64,000 bases of DNA from Variovorax sp. DXTD-1 (GCF_003984625.1 NZ_RWKH01000014.1:38501-102500); one strand, 5' to 3'; positions 52,196-61,878 are shown, counted from the stretch's first letter. Made by a program: numbers and translations. The notes: generated by a model from the letters alone, not told the origin.

Positions 52196-53785
52196 TCAGC
52201 CGTTGCGGCGGCGCAGCGCGAAGGCAATGGCGACGACAGCCAGCGCCGAAATCCACAACGGCCAGAGCCCGAACGGCGCCACCCAGCGCGCATAGGGCGT
52301 GAGCCCCTTGCGGCCTTCGACCGGCGCCTCGAGCACGCCGCGCGTCAGGCGCGGCAGCTGGTGCGTGACGCGGCCTTCGGCGTCAATCACCACGGTTGCG
52401 CCGGTGTTGGTGGCTCGCACCATCGGCCGCGCGAATTCGAGCGAGCGCATGCGCGAAATGGCCAGGTGCTGGTCGATGGCGACCGAATCGCCGAACCACG
52501 CGATGTTGCTCACGTTGAGCAGGATGGTCGGCGCCGTGGCCTCGTTCTTGAAGTTGGCGCCGATCTCGTCGCCGAACAAGTCTTCGTAGCAGATGTTCGG
52601 CGCGATGCGCTGGCCTTGCCAGGCGAAAGGCGCCTGCGCGAGCCCGCCGCGGGCGAAGTCGCCGAGCGGAATGTTCATCATGCGGATGAACCAGCGAAAG
52701 CCTGGCGGAATGAACTCGCCGAAGGGAACGAGGTGGTGCTTGCTGTAGCTGTAGGGCTGCGCGGCGCCGGGCTGAAAGCCGAGCACCGCATTGCTGTAGG
52801 TGCCCTGGCCGCCCATCGGAAGCCCGACGATCGCGGCTTGCGCGCCCTGGCTGTAGCGCGCCTGGATGGCTTCGAGGTAGCCGGCGGGCAATTGCTGCGG
52901 CAGCAGCGGCAATGCGGTTTCGGGCGTGACCACGAGCGAAGCCTTGGCATCGCGCAGCTGCTCGCCGTACCAGCGCAGCGCCAGGTCGATGCCGCCGCCG
53001 GGGATGAATTTTTCGTCTTGCGGGATGTTGCCTTGGAGCAGCGCCATCTGCAGCTTGCCGCTGGAACCTTTTTCGCCTCGTGCCTCGGCGGGCAGCGGAT
53101 TGACCAGGTGCGGCGCCACGAAGACGGCGGCGATCACTACCAGCGACTGCGCGAGCGCCGCGGTGCGCGCGGGCCGTGTGAGCGCGACCAGCGCGGCTGC
53201 GATGGCGGCGACCGCACCAATACCGTACACGCCAATCCACGGAGCCCACGCTGCCAGCGGTCCCTCGACGTGCGCGTAGCCGCCGGCACCCCACGGAAAA
53301 CCGGTGAACCAGCTGCCGCGCACGAGCTCGGCCAAGGTCCACAACGCCGCGAACACCAGGGCACCGGCCACAGGCCCGCGCGGCCCGCGAACGACGAACC
53401 AGGCGCAGGCCACCGCGTAATAGAGCCCGAGCGCGGCCGCGAGCGAGAGCACCGCGATGGCCGCGAGCGGCGCCGGAAGCCCGCCGTAGGTATGCATCGA
53501 GATGAAGAGCCACCAGAAGCTGCCGGTGAGCCAGGCCGTCGAGAAGACCCAGCCATACAGGCCGGCGCGGCGCCAGCCGGCGCCTTCGGCGCGCAGCCGG
53601 TCCAGCAGGCCGACGAGCACGGCCAGCGAGATGAGCTGCAGCCACCACAGCGGGTGGCCGTTCGCGGGCCAGGCAATGGCGGCGGCCTGCGCGAGACCGG
53701 CAAAAGCGAAGCCGAGGAGGCGCAGCAGGCCCACGGCGGAAAAGGTTGGTGACGTGCGGAGCGTGGCCGCTGCGGGCAACGGCAT
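52196..53785 (-). CDS. lnt: Apolipoprotein N-acyltransferase
   Basis: 529-residue integral membrane enzyme that N-acylates the lipoprotein cysteine. About eight N-terminal hydrophobic segments precede the nitrilase-like domain. The Glu-Lys-Cys triad is visible in VVTPETALPLLP (Glu), KHHLVPFGEF (Lys in or near this loop) and ICYEDLFGDE (Cys). The start at 53785 overlaps the corC stop by one base. Confidence 0.95.
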   Translation of the reverse strand: MPLPAAATLRTSPTFSAVGLLRLLGFAFAGLAQAAAIAWPANGHPLWWLQLISLAVLVGLLDRLRAEGAGWRRAGLYGWVFSTAWLTGSFWWLFISMHTYGGLPAPLAAIAVLSLAAALGLYYAVACAWFVVRGPRGPVAGALVFAALWTLAELVRGSWFTGFPWGAGGYAHVEGPLAAWAPWIGVYGIGAVAAIAAALVALTRPARTAALAQSLVVIAAVFVAPHLVNPLPAEARGEKGSSGKLQMALLQGNIPQDEKFIPGGGIDLALRWYGEQLRDAKASLVVTPETALPLLPQQLPAGYLEAIQARYSQGAQAAIVGLPMGGQGTYSNAVLGFQPGAAQPYSYSKHHLVPFGEFIPPGFRWFIRMMNIPLGDFARGGLAQAPFAWQGQRIAPNICYEDLFGDEIGANFKNEATAPTILLNVSNIAWFGDSVAIDQHLAISRMRSLEFARPMVRATNTGATVVIDAEGRVTHQLPRLTRGVLEAPVEGRKGLTPYARWVAPFGLWPLWISALAVVAIAFALRRRNG

Positions 53786-54663
53786 CAGTCGGCCGCGTCG
53801 CTGCCGCGGGCCGGGGACACCTTGAACCAGCGCACGGCGCCGCCCTTGGTGTGCAGCACCACGAAGTCGAAGCCGCCGATGGCGTGGTGCTCGCCGCGCT
53901 TGGGCACGTGGCCCATCTCGTGCGCGATGAGGCCGCCGATGGTGTCGAAGTCTTCGCTCAGCTGTTCTTCATCGAAGACGATGCCGAAGGCCTCGGCCAC
54001 GCGCTCAATGGGCGTGTCGCCCGAGACGCGATAGGTATGGTCGGCCAGGCCGAAGATGTCGCCTTCGTCTTCGGCAATGTCGAACTCGTCTTCGATCTCG
54101 CCGACGATCTGCTCGAGCACGTCCTCGATGGTGATGAGGCCGGCCACGCGGCCGAACTCGTCGATCACGATGGCCAGGTGGTTGCGGTTGCCGCGGAACT
54201 CGCGCAGCAGATCGTTCAGGCCCTTGCTCTCGGGAACGAAGGTGGCCGGACGCAGCAGCGCACGGATGTTGAGGCCCGGCGCGCGCTGCAGCTTGAGCAG
54301 GTCTTTCGCGAGCAGGATGCCGATGATGTTTTCTTTTTCGCCCTCGTACACCGGGAAGCGCGAGTGCGCGGTGTCGATGACGAGATGCAGCAGCGCGTCG
54401 TACGGCGCGTCGATGTTCACCAGGTCCATGCGCGGGGCGGCAACCATCACGTCGCCGGCCGTCATGTCGGCCATGCGCAGCACGCCTTCGAGCATCACGC
54501 GCGACTCCGCGCCGATCACCTCGTTGTCCTCGGCGTCGGCCAAGGTTTCGATCAGCTCGTCGCGCGAGTCGGGACCGGGGTGGATGAATTCGGCCAGCTT
54601 CTGGAGAAAGCCGCGCTTGTCTTCCCGTTCAACGGGAGCGCGTTCAGGGTGAGGTTCGGCCAC
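53785..54663 (-). CDS. corC: CorC/HlyC-family CBS-domain protein
   Basis: 292 residues. Two CBS domains (around residues 70-190, for example ITIEDVLEQIVGEIEDEFD) are followed by a CorC_HlyC domain ending in VVLHTKGGAVRWFKV. Linked to Mg/Co efflux and to lnt throughout proteobacteria. TGATG coupling to lnt is seen here. Cytoplasmic. It lacks the DUF21 transmembrane domain of larger relatives. Confidence 0.93.
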   Translation of the reverse strand: MAEPHPERAPVEREDKRGFLQKLAEFIHPGPDSRDELIETLADAEDNEVIGAESRVMLEGVLRMADMTAGDVMVAAPRMDLVNIDAPYDALLHLVIDTAHSRFPVYEGEKENIIGILLAKDLLKLQRAPGLNIRALLRPATFVPESKGLNDLLREFRGNRNHLAIVIDEFGRVAGLITIEDVLEQIVGEIEDEFDIAEDEGDIFGLADHTYRVSGDTPIERVAEAFGIVFDEEQLSEDFDTIGGLIAHEMGHVPKRGEHHAIGGFDFVVLHTKGGAVRWFKVSPARGSDAAD

Positions 54664-54752
54664 TGCGGGAGGCGTAGTTGAAGAGATACAAGGATACCGG
54701 ATTGCGTGTGACAGGCACTACCGCGTGGCCGTCACAGGCCCTTTTCGGGTAT

Positions 54753-55481
54753 TCAGGGCGCAGATTTGCTGCGTGCGTCCCGCATGCCGCTGCGCACTTC
54801 CTGCAGGCTGGCGAGAAAAGCCCAGAACTGCTTGGCGCGGGTCTTGAGGTGGTAGTCGACCGCCGCGTAGTGCTCGAGCGCAATTTCGCTCATGCGGCTG
54901 TCGAAGGTGGCGCTCGGCAGTTGCAGATGCGCCTCCGACTCCGAACCGCTGCGCACCACGGTGGCACCGGCGTTGCGTGCAATTTTCAGCATGGCGGCGT
55001 TTTCGCTCAGCGCATGAATGAAGAGCATGCCCACGCCTTCGTTGCGCGCCACGACCACGGCGCGCTCGAACAGGCGGGCCCCGTAACCGCGGCCGCGTGC
55101 ATGCGCCGCCACCGAGACGCCGAACTCGGCGCAGTCGCTGTGCTGGTCGTCCGGCGCGAAGGCCAGATGGGCCATGGCGATCAGGTCGAGGCGGCGGTTG
55201 TAGATGCCGAAGAGCTCATCGCGATCGAAGTCGAGACCGTCGACGTAGCGCTGCACCTGCTCGTCGGCCGCGGCATAGCCGAAACGCAGGTAACGGTCAT
55301 GGGGGGTCAGCGCCAGCAGGTGGCGCGCGATGCGGTCGCGTTCGCGCGGGCCGATCGAGCGGATCGGCACCATGACGGGCTGGGGCGCGAAGGTCGCGCG
55401 CGGTTGTGCCTCAACCATCGGCGCCTTCAGGAAAGAGCCGAGGCCGAGAGACGCTTGAAAAAGGGTCTTGGCGGTGAGCAT
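54753..55481 (-). CDS. GNAT-family N-acetyltransferase
   Basis: 242 residues. The acetyl-CoA site motif A reads AEFGVSVAAHARGRGYGARLFERAVVVAR (R/QxxGxG/A pattern as RGRGYG), and the last conserved strand-helix is ALSENAAMLKIARNAG. The N-terminal 60 residues and the C-terminal region (SEIALEHYAAVDYHLKTRAKQFW) are not standard GNAT. The substrate is unknown. It starts 11 bases from a palindrome that may control it. It stands alone between the Lrp gene and corC. Confidence 0.85.
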   Translation of the reverse strand: MLTAKTLFQASLGLGSFLKAPMVEAQPRATFAPQPVMVPIRSIGPRERDRIARHLLALTPHDRYLRFGYAAADEQVQRYVDGLDFDRDELFGIYNRRLDLIAMAHLAFAPDDQHSDCAEFGVSVAAHARGRGYGARLFERAVVVARNEGVGMLFIHALSENAAMLKIARNAGATVVRSGSESEAHLQLPSATFDSRMSEIALEHYAAVDYHLKTRAKQFWAFLASLQEVRSGMRDARSKSAP

Positions 55482-55491
55482 GGCTCAAATA

Positions 55492-55507
55492 TAAGGGTTT
55501 TCCCTTA
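55492..55507. promoter_or_regulatory. Perfect inverted repeat TAAGGG-TTTT-CCCTTA before the acetyltransferase
   Basis: Six-base arms with a four-base centre, spanning positions -11 to -26 from the acetyltransferase ATG. A TATATT-like box on the minus strand overlaps its proximal end, so the site probably covers a promoter -10 region. A repressor operator is likely. The regulator is unidentified. Confidence 0.45.
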
Positions 55508-55590
55508 ACCACCAAGGTTGAATGTGTACTTCCAGTTCTCATTCGTGAACCAATACCAGAGGGTGTGTTGTTCAAGCAACTGATCCGTTG

Positions 55591-56064
55591 CTAAACCGGC
55601 ACAGCTGTTGTGGCCTTGACACGGTCGAGCACGAAGCTGGTCTTGCAGTCTTCAACGCTGGGGTGCTTGAGCAGGGTGTCCATGATGAAGCGGCTGTAGT
55701 GGCCCATGTCCGCGACCACCACGCGCAAGAGGTAGTCCATCTCACCGGTCAGCGCGGCGCATTCGACCACCTCGGGCCAAGTCTGGACGCTGGCCCGGAA
55801 CAGGTCCATGGGATTGCGCTTGTGGCTTTCGGTGTGCTTTTCGAGCCGCACATTCAAATAGGCGGTGAGGCCAAGGCCTATGACTTCCGGGCGAACCAGG
55901 GCGACATAACGGTCGATGACGCCGCTTTCCTCCAGCCGCTTGACCCGCCTGAGCACGGCGCTGGGGGAAAGGCTGACCTCTTCCGCAATCTGGTCGTAAG
56001 TGGCGCGCCCGTCTGCTTGCAGCGTGCGCAATATGAGCCGATCAATCTTGTCGAGTGCTTCCAT
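55591..56064 (-). CDS. Lrp/AsnC-family regulator
   Basis: 157 residues. N-terminal helix-turn-helix (LDKIDRLILRTLQADGRATYDQIAEEVSLSPSAVLRRVKRLEESGVI) then the RAM ligand domain (ECAALTGEMDYLLRVVVADMGHYSRFI). Likely controls the divergent phenylalanine/tyrosine catabolic operon in response to an aromatic amino acid, as related Lrp proteins do. GCAG-TTTTA-CTGC at 56077-56089, just upstream of its ATG, is a candidate autoregulatory site. Confidence 0.9.
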   Translation of the reverse strand: MEALDKIDRLILRTLQADGRATYDQIAEEVSLSPSAVLRRVKRLEESGVIDRYVALVRPEVIGLGLTAYLNVRLEKHTESHKRNPMDLFRASVQTWPEVVECAALTGEMDYLLRVVVADMGHYSRFIMDTLLKHPSVEDCKTSFVLDRVKATTAVPV

Positions 56065-56234
56065 ATCTGAATTTTTGCAGTTTTACTGCGCCATAGCCAC
56101 CCGCAGCGCCCAATAACGCTGAAAACATGAGTGGCATCCGCCCTACATTGCTGCAAAGGCCGCTCTCGCGTGCTTTTTCGCTTTTCTGCACCGCAATTTC
56201 CTTGTCATTCGAACCCACTTCTGGAGACCCACCC

Positions 56235-57362
56235 ATGAGCCATACCGACGCCCCCGCCTTCACGCCCTGGGAGAACCCGATGGGGACCGACGGCTTCGAA
56301 TTCATCGAGTACGCGGCACCGGATCCGGTCGCCATGGGCAAGGTGTTCGAGCGCATGGGCTTCACGGCTGTGGCCAGGCACCGCCACAAGAACGTATTGC
56401 TGTACCGCCAGGGCACGATCAACTTCATCGTGAACGCCGAGCCCGACTCGTTCGCGCAGCGCTTTGCGCGCGAACACGGCCCGAGCGTCTGCGCTATCGC
56501 TTTCCGCGTGCAAGACGCCAAGCAGGCCTATGAACGTGCGATTGGGCTGGGCGCTTGGGGTTTTGCCGACAAGGCGGGCCCGGGGGAACTGAACATTCCC
56601 GCCATCAAGGGCATCGGCGACAGCCTGATCTACCTGGTGGACCGCTGGCCCGGCAAGAACGGCGCGAAGCCGGGCGACATCGGCAACATCGGTTTCTATG
56701 ACGTCGACTTCGAGCCGCTGCCGGGCGTGGCCTCGCAGGATGCGCTGGCACCCAAGGGCAATGGCCTCACCTATATCGACCACCTCACACACAACGTGTA
56801 CCGCGGCCGGATGAATGTGTGGGCCGGCTTCTACGAGAAGCTCTTCAACTTCCGCGAGATCAAGTACTTCGACATCGAAGGCCAGGTGACGGGCGTGAAG
56901 AGCAAGGCCATGACCAGCCCGTGCGGCAAGATCCGCATCCCGATCAACGAGGAAGGCAAGGAGCAGGCGGGCCAGATCCAGGAGTACCTGGACATGTACC
57001 GCGGCGAAGGCATCCAGCACATTGCGATGGGTTCGGACAATCTGTACGAAACCGTCGACGCGCTGCGCGCCAAGGGCGTGACGTTGCTCGACACCATCGA
57101 CACGTACTACGAACTGGTCGACAAGCGCATTCCCGGGCACGGCGAAAGCGTGGCCGAACTGCAGAAGCGCAAGATCCTGATCGACGGCAAGAAGGACGCG
57201 TTGCTGCTGCAGATCTTCAGCGAGAACCAGCTCGGCCCGATCTTCTTCGAGTTCATCCAGCGCAAGGGCGACGACGGTTTCGGCAACGGCAACTTCAAGG
57301 CGCTGTTCGAAAGCATCGAGCTCGACCAGATGCGCCGAGGCGTGCTGGCGGCCCCAAAATAA
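56235..57362 (+). CDS. hppD: 4-hydroxyphenylpyruvate dioxygenase
   Basis: Iron(II) dioxygenase (375 residues) that converts 4-hydroxyphenylpyruvate to homogentisate in tyrosine degradation. Two VOC domains. Metal ligands are the histidine in [13 protein letters not shown], the histidine in [10 protein letters not shown] and the glutamate in [13 protein letters not shown] 56235 ([20 protein letters not shown]) follows GGAG 11 bases upstream, and an earlier frame from 56127 is a shadow. First of three genes with a PheC-like protein and phhA. Confidence 0.95.
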   Translation: MSHTDAPAFTPWENPMGTDGFEFIEYAAPDPVAMGKVFERMGFTAVARHRHKNVLLYRQGTINFIVNAEPDSFAQRFAREHGPSVCAIAFRVQDAKQAYERAIGLGAWGFADKAGPGELNIPAIKGIGDSLIYLVDRWPGKNGAKPGDIGNIGFYDVDFEPLPGVASQDALAPKGNGLTYIDHLTHNVYRGRMNVWAGFYEKLFNFREIKYFDIEGQVTGVKSKAMTSPCGKIRIPINEEGKEQAGQIQEYLDMYRGEGIQHIAMGSDNLYETVDALRAKGVTLLDTIDTYYELVDKRIPGHGESVAELQKRKILIDGKKDALLLQIFSENQLGPIFFEFIQRKGDDGFGNGNFKALFESIELDQMRRGVLAAPK

Positions 57363-57390
57363 GCGCCTCTTTCATTGCCCAGGAGCCTCC

Positions 57391-58185
57391 ATGCGCAGCA
57401 CGTTTTCGATCGGCTTGACCCTCATCGCGGCGGCCGCCGTTCTTTCCGGTTGCGCGATGGCGCCGGCCGCGCCCGCGACCGTGTCGCACCTGGACACGGT
57501 GCAGAAGGCCGCCGTGCTGCGCATCTGCACGCCGGGCGACTACAGACCCTTCAGCTTTCATAAGGCCGACGGGTCGTTCGAAGGCATCGACGTCGACTTG
57601 ATGGCCGGCTTCAGCACCAGCTTGGGCGCTAAGCCCGAGTGGGTCAAGACCACCTGGGCCAACCTGTTGCCCGACCTCACGGCCGGTAAGTGCGACATCG
57701 CGGTCGGCGGTGTTTCGGTGACCACCGATCGGCAAAAGCGCGCCTTCTTCAGCGCACCCTACATGGTGAACGGCAAGGCGCCTATTGCACGCTGCGCCGA
57801 CGTTGCCAAGTACCAGAGCGTGGCCGACATCGACAAGCCTTCCACCCGGGTCATCTTCAATCCGGGCGGCAGCAACGAGCGCTTTGCGCGCGCCAACTTC
57901 AAGCAGGCCAAGCTCACGCTGCACGGCGAGAACGTGACGATCTTCGACGAGATCCTTGCCAACCGGGCCGACGTGTTCGTGACCGAATCCGCGGAAGCCA
58001 TCACGCAGCAGAAGCTCAAGCCGGGGCTCTGCGCAATCAACCCCGAGAAGCCGCTGCAGTACGGCGAAATGGCCTGGATGCTGCCGCGCGACGACGTGGC
58101 CTTCAAGGCCTATGTCGACCAATGGCTGCATCTGCAGCAAGCCGGCGGCGACTTCCAGCGCGTGATGAACCGCTGGCTCAAATAA
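57391..58185 (+). CDS. PheC-like cyclohexadienyl dehydratase, lipoprotein
   Basis: 264 residues. A signal peptide with lipobox VLSGC places the lipidated cysteine at residue 21. The mature part is the type II periplasmic-binding fold (SBP_bac_3). Its motifs match Pseudomonas PheC closely rather than amino-acid binders: TPGDYRPFSF, TTWANLL (Trp), FSAPYMVNGKAPIARC, NPGGSNERFARANFKQAK (Asn), VTIFDEI, and the glutamate in FVTESAE, which corresponds to the proposed general acid of PheC. PheC makes phenylpyruvate from prephenate, or phenylalanine from arogenate. A binding-only role remains possible. Between hppD and phhA it is unusual. Confidence 0.75.
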   Translation: MRSTFSIGLTLIAAAAVLSGCAMAPAAPATVSHLDTVQKAAVLRICTPGDYRPFSFHKADGSFEGIDVDLMAGFSTSLGAKPEWVKTTWANLLPDLTAGKCDIAVGGVSVTTDRQKRAFFSAPYMVNGKAPIARCADVAKYQSVADIDKPSTRVIFNPGGSNERFARANFKQAKLTLHGENVTIFDEILANRADVFVTESAEAITQQKLKPGLCAINPEKPLQYGEMAWMLPRDDVAFKAYVDQWLHLQQAGGDFQRVMNRWLK

Positions 58186-58201
58186 CCAGAGAAACACCCT
58201 G

Positions 58202-59083
58202 ATGGACGACACCCCTGCCGCCGCCACCGCCGTCAAACCTGCCGTCTACGGCGCTTCGGATCGCCCGCCGCGCGGCGACTACTCGCGCGGCGGCGCGGTG
58301 CATGCCGACTACACCTGCCCGCAGGACTGGGCCAGCTACACGCCGGCCGACCACGACACCTACAGGCGCCTGTACGAGCGGCAGGCCGCGCAGTTGCCGG
58401 GCCTGGCCTGCGACGCGTTCATCGAGGCGCTGCCTTTGCTCGGCGTGAAGGACCGCATCCCGCGCTTCGAGGAAATCAACGAGCGGCTGCATCGCGCCAC
58501 CGGATGGGAAATCGTCGCGGTGCCGGGGCTGATTCCAGAGCTGCCGTTCTTTACCTTGCTGGCGAACCGCAAGTTTCCGGTGACCGACTGGATCCGCAAG
58601 CCCGAGGAGTTCAACTACATCGTCGAGCCCGATGTGTTCCACGATCTGTTCGGCCATGTGCCGATGCTGTTCGACCCGACGTTTGCAGACTATGTGCAGC
58701 GCTATGGCGCCGGTGGAATCAAGGCGCACGAGCTGGGGGCCGGCGAAAAGCTGTCGCGGCTGTACTGGTACACGGTGGAGTTCGGATTGATTCGCCAGCC
58801 CGATGGCCTGCGCGCCTATGGCGCCGGCATCCTGAGCTCGGTGGGAGAGTTGAAGCACGCAGTGCTCAGCGACGAGCCGCGCCGACTTCCGCTGGACCTG
58901 CTGCGTGCCATGCGCACGCGCTACAAGATCGACACCTACCAGGCTAACTATTTCGTGATCAAGAGCTTCGCGGAGCTCTTCGAACTCACGGCGCCCGACT
59001 TCACGCCGATCTACAAGGCACTCGAAGTCGAGCCCGACATCGAAGCCGGCGTGCTGCTGCCGGGTGAATCCGGCAAGGCCTGA
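58202..59083 (+). CDS. phhA: Phenylalanine 4-monooxygenase
   Basis: 293-residue non-haem iron hydroxylase turning phenylalanine to tyrosine with a pterin cofactor. The iron site is VFHDLFGHVPML (two histidines) and the glutamate in YWYTVEFGLIR. Single catalytic domain without the eukaryotic ACT regulatory part, as usual in bacteria. Follows the PheC-like gene by 16 bases. The pterin-recycling dehydratase (phhB) is not in the operon. Confidence 0.95.
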   Translation: MDDTPAAATAVKPAVYGASDRPPRGDYSRGGAVHADYTCPQDWASYTPADHDTYRRLYERQAAQLPGLACDAFIEALPLLGVKDRIPRFEEINERLHRATGWEIVAVPGLIPELPFFTLLANRKFPVTDWIRKPEEFNYIVEPDVFHDLFGHVPMLFDPTFADYVQRYGAGGIKAHELGAGEKLSRLYWYTVEFGLIRQPDGLRAYGAGILSSVGELKHAVLSDEPRRLPLDLLRAMRTRYKIDTYQANYFVIKSFAELFELTAPDFTPIYKALEVEPDIEAGVLLPGESGKA

Positions 59084-59237
59084 GAGCGCTCCTTTCCGGG
59101 GCGGCGCCACCACGCCCGCCCGAGGCCGGCCAAGCCGCGCAGCTATCGCGCGCGCGACAGTGCTTGCCGTTGCCCTAGGACAAGCCCGCTAGTGGTCGGG
59201 CGCATCTGGCTCCCACAATCCGCGCAAAGGAGCTTGC

Positions 59238-60929
59238 ATGCAGACATCCGCGCGACAGAACTACCCGGCCGACGTGCCGCACGAGATCAATCCCGAGCAG
59301 TATCGGTCTCTGACCCACATGTTCGACGAGGCTTTCGGCCGCTACGCGGAGCGGCCGTTCTCCGTCTGCATGGAGCGCTGGATGTCGTACGGAGAGCTCG
59401 ACACGCTCTCGAAGGCGCTGGGCGCCTGGCTTCAGTCGCTTGGCCTCGAGCCGGGCGCGCGAGTGGCCATCATGCTGCCCAACGTGCCCCAGTTTGCCGT
59501 CACGATGTGCGGCGTGCTCCGGGCCGGCTACACCTGCGTGAATGTCAACCCGCTCTATACGGCCCGCGAGCTCGAGCACCAGCTCAAGGACTCCGGCGCA
59601 ACGACCATCGTCATCCTCGAGAACTTCGCCTCCACGCTCGAGCAGGTGATCGAGCGCACCCCGGTCAAGCATGTCGTCGTCACTTCGATGGGCGATTTGC
59701 TGGGCGGCCTCTATGGCGCATGGATCACTATTGCGGTTCGCCACTTGGCCAAGATGGTTCCGCCTTACAAGCTGCCGCTGAGCGGCGGCCGCACAGTCAC
59801 GGAGTTTTCCAAGGCCATTGCCGAGGGACGCGGCCGGCCCCTCGGTCCAGTCCAGAGCACGCTCGATTCGATCGCATTCCTGCAATACACCGGCGGCACG
59901 ACGGGTCTGTCGAAGGGCGCGGTGCTGACCCACCGCAACATCGTTGCGGCCACCCTGCAGGCGGAGGCGTGGTTCACGCCCGCACTGTCGCGGGCAGGCG
60001 ACCTCTCCAAGGTCAACAGCATCGCGGCCTTGCCGCTGTATCACATCTTCGCGCTGACGCTGTGCCTGCTGGTCATCCGCCAGGGCTCGCACATGACGCT
60101 GATTCCCAATCCGCGCGACTTCGACAAGTTCATTGCGGTGCTCAAGAAGCGTCCCTTCCATATGCTGCCGGCGGTGAATACGCTGTTCAATGCGCTGCTG
60201 ATGCATCCGCAGTTCAAGTCGATCGACTTCTCGACGCTGTTCGTGTCGCAGGCCGGCGGCATGGCCGCCTCGGAGGGCACGGCACAGCGATGGTTCGAAG
60301 CGACCGGCTGCCCGATGATCGAAGGTTGGGGCATGAGCGAGACCTGTGCGATCGGCACAAACAATCCGGTGTCGAACACGAAGTTCACCGGCACCATCGG
60401 CTTGCCGCTGCCGAGCATCGAGATTGCCATCAAGGACGATGAAGGCAACTCCCTGCCCGTCGGCACGGCTGGCGAGCTCTGCATCAAGGGCCCGAACGTG
60501 ATGACCGGCTACTACAACCAGCCGGCCGAAACCGCGGCAGCCTTCACAGCCGACGGTTTCATGCGCACCGGCGACATCGCCGTCATGCAGGAAGACGGCT
60601 ACAGCCGCATCGTCGACCGCAAGAAGGACATGATCCTGGTCAGCGGCTTCAACGTCTTTCCGAACGAACTCGAGAACGTGATCTCGCTGTGCCCAGGCGT
60701 TGTCGAATGCGCCGCCGTGGGCGTGCCGGACGAAAAGCAGGGCGAGGCGATCAAGGTGTTCGTCGTGCGCAGGGATCCGACGCTGACCGAAGAGGCGGTG
60801 CTCCAGTACTGCAACAGCCAGCTCACCGGCTATAAGCGGCCCAAGCACATCGAGTTTCGGGAAACCTTGCCGAAGACCAATGTCGGGAAGATCCTGCGCC
60901 GTGAGCTTCGAACCAGCGCGAGCGCCTGA
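59238..60929 (+). CDS. fadD: Long-chain fatty acid-CoA ligase
   Basis: 563-residue AMP-forming ligase. P-loop YTGGTTGLSKGAVLTHRN, GWGMSETCAIGTNNP, the FadD signature MRTGDIAVMQEDGYSRIVDRKKDMILVSGFNVFPNELE, and catalytic lysine in PKTNVGKILRREL. Length and signature identify the FadD family. ATG 59238 follows AAAGGAG. The 154-base gap before it includes GC-rich sequence without a recognised site. Confidence 0.92.
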   Translation: MQTSARQNYPADVPHEINPEQYRSLTHMFDEAFGRYAERPFSVCMERWMSYGELDTLSKALGAWLQSLGLEPGARVAIMLPNVPQFAVTMCGVLRAGYTCVNVNPLYTARELEHQLKDSGATTIVILENFASTLEQVIERTPVKHVVVTSMGDLLGGLYGAWITIAVRHLAKMVPPYKLPLSGGRTVTEFSKAIAEGRGRPLGPVQSTLDSIAFLQYTGGTTGLSKGAVLTHRNIVAATLQAEAWFTPALSRAGDLSKVNSIAALPLYHIFALTLCLLVIRQGSHMTLIPNPRDFDKFIAVLKKRPFHMLPAVNTLFNALLMHPQFKSIDFSTLFVSQAGGMAASEGTAQRWFEATGCPMIEGWGMSETCAIGTNNPVSNTKFTGTIGLPLPSIEIAIKDDEGNSLPVGTAGELCIKGPNVMTGYYNQPAETAAAFTADGFMRTGDIAVMQEDGYSRIVDRKKDMILVSGFNVFPNELENVISLCPGVVECAAVGVPDEKQGEAIKVFVVRRDPTLTEEAVLQYCNSQLTGYKRPKHIEFRETLPKTNVGKILRRELRTSASA

Positions 60930-61859
60930 GTGAGCGAGCTCGCCGCGGCTGGGCTGCCGGCGAACCTCGTCGTCTTCGAGCGCGGCTGGCTTTCATCGAA
61001 CAACATTCTGTTTGTCGGGGCCGACGAGACCGCGCTGGTCGACACCGGGTATGCCACGCATGCCGATCAAACCTTGGCGCTTGTCGAATCGACGCTCGGG
61101 ACGCGGCCGCTCCATCGGATATTGAACACCCATCTGCATAGCGATCACTGCGGCGGCAATGCGGCACTGCAGCGGCACTACCCCAAGGTGGTAACAGAGA
61201 TTCCGCCTGGGGAGGCGAATCTTGTGGAGCAGTGGGACGAAAGCGGCCTGAGCTTCCGTGCGACAGGACAGGTATGCCCACGGTTTCGGTTCGACGGGCT
61301 GCTGCGGCCTGGGACGGAATGCATGCTCGGGGACAGGGCTTGGCAGGTGCACAGCGCACCAGGCCACGATCCGCATTCGATCATTCTGTTCGACCCCGTC
61401 TCGCGAACACTGATCTCGGCCGATGCCCTTTGGGAGAATGGTTTTGGTGTCGCCTTTCCAGAACTGGCAGGCGAGCCGTCGTTCGGAGATATCGCGGTCA
61501 CCTTGGATCGCATCGAGGCGCTCGCGCCGCTTCAGGTGGTTCCTGGCCACGGGCGCGTCTTCACTGACGTCAGCAATTCCCTGGCTACCGCGCGCCGTCG
61601 ACTTGACGGGCTCCAGCGGGATCCGGTGAAGCATGCACGGCATGCCATCAAAGTGCTGATGAAGTTCAAGCTGCTCGAGGTGCAGTCCATTGCGCTGAAT
61701 GAATGGACCGACTGGCTTCGGAGCGCGTCATATTTCGGTGTTATCCGCGAGCGCTTCTTCGCAGACACGGAGCTGGATCAATTGGCCGAAGATATCTTGG
61801 CTGAATTGGTCGCCGCCGGTGCGGCCGAGACCGATTCGGCGCTCATACGAAATACTTGA
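60930..61859 (+). CDS. Metallo-beta-lactamase-fold hydrolase, GTG start
   Basis: 309-residue MBL-fold enzyme. Metal motif LNTHLHSDHCGGN, further ligands in VHSAPGHDPHSIILFD, LISADALWENGFGV and VVPGHGRVF. A helical tail follows (HARHAIKVLMKFKLLEV). The GTG start directly follows the fadD stop (TGA|GTG), so it is coupled to fadD. A thioesterase-like function on the CoA product is a reasonable guess. Ends just before a strong terminator. Confidence 0.87.
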   Translation: MSELAAAGLPANLVVFERGWLSSNNILFVGADETALVDTGYATHADQTLALVESTLGTRPLHRILNTHLHSDHCGGNAALQRHYPKVVTEIPPGEANLVEQWDESGLSFRATGQVCPRFRFDGLLRPGTECMLGDRAWQVHSAPGHDPHSIILFDPVSRTLISADALWENGFGVAFPELAGEPSFGDIAVTLDRIEALAPLQVVPGHGRVFTDVSNSLATARRRLDGLQRDPVKHARHAIKVLMKFKLLEVQSIALNEWTDWLRSASYFGVIRERFFADTELDQLAEDILAELVAAGAAETDSALIRNT

Positions 61860-61878
61860 CGCTTGCCACTCGGCAATA

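Noticed and set aside
54707..54736. TGTGAC...GTCACA inverted repeat between the acetyltransferase and corC
   Set aside because: The arms are short with an 18-base centre and no T-tract, so it cannot be called a terminator or operator with confidence.
59084..59237. Promoter or small gene in the phhA-fadD spacer
   Set aside because: GC-rich with no clear -35/-10 pair or frame. Only the AAAGGAG ribosome-binding site of fadD is convincing.
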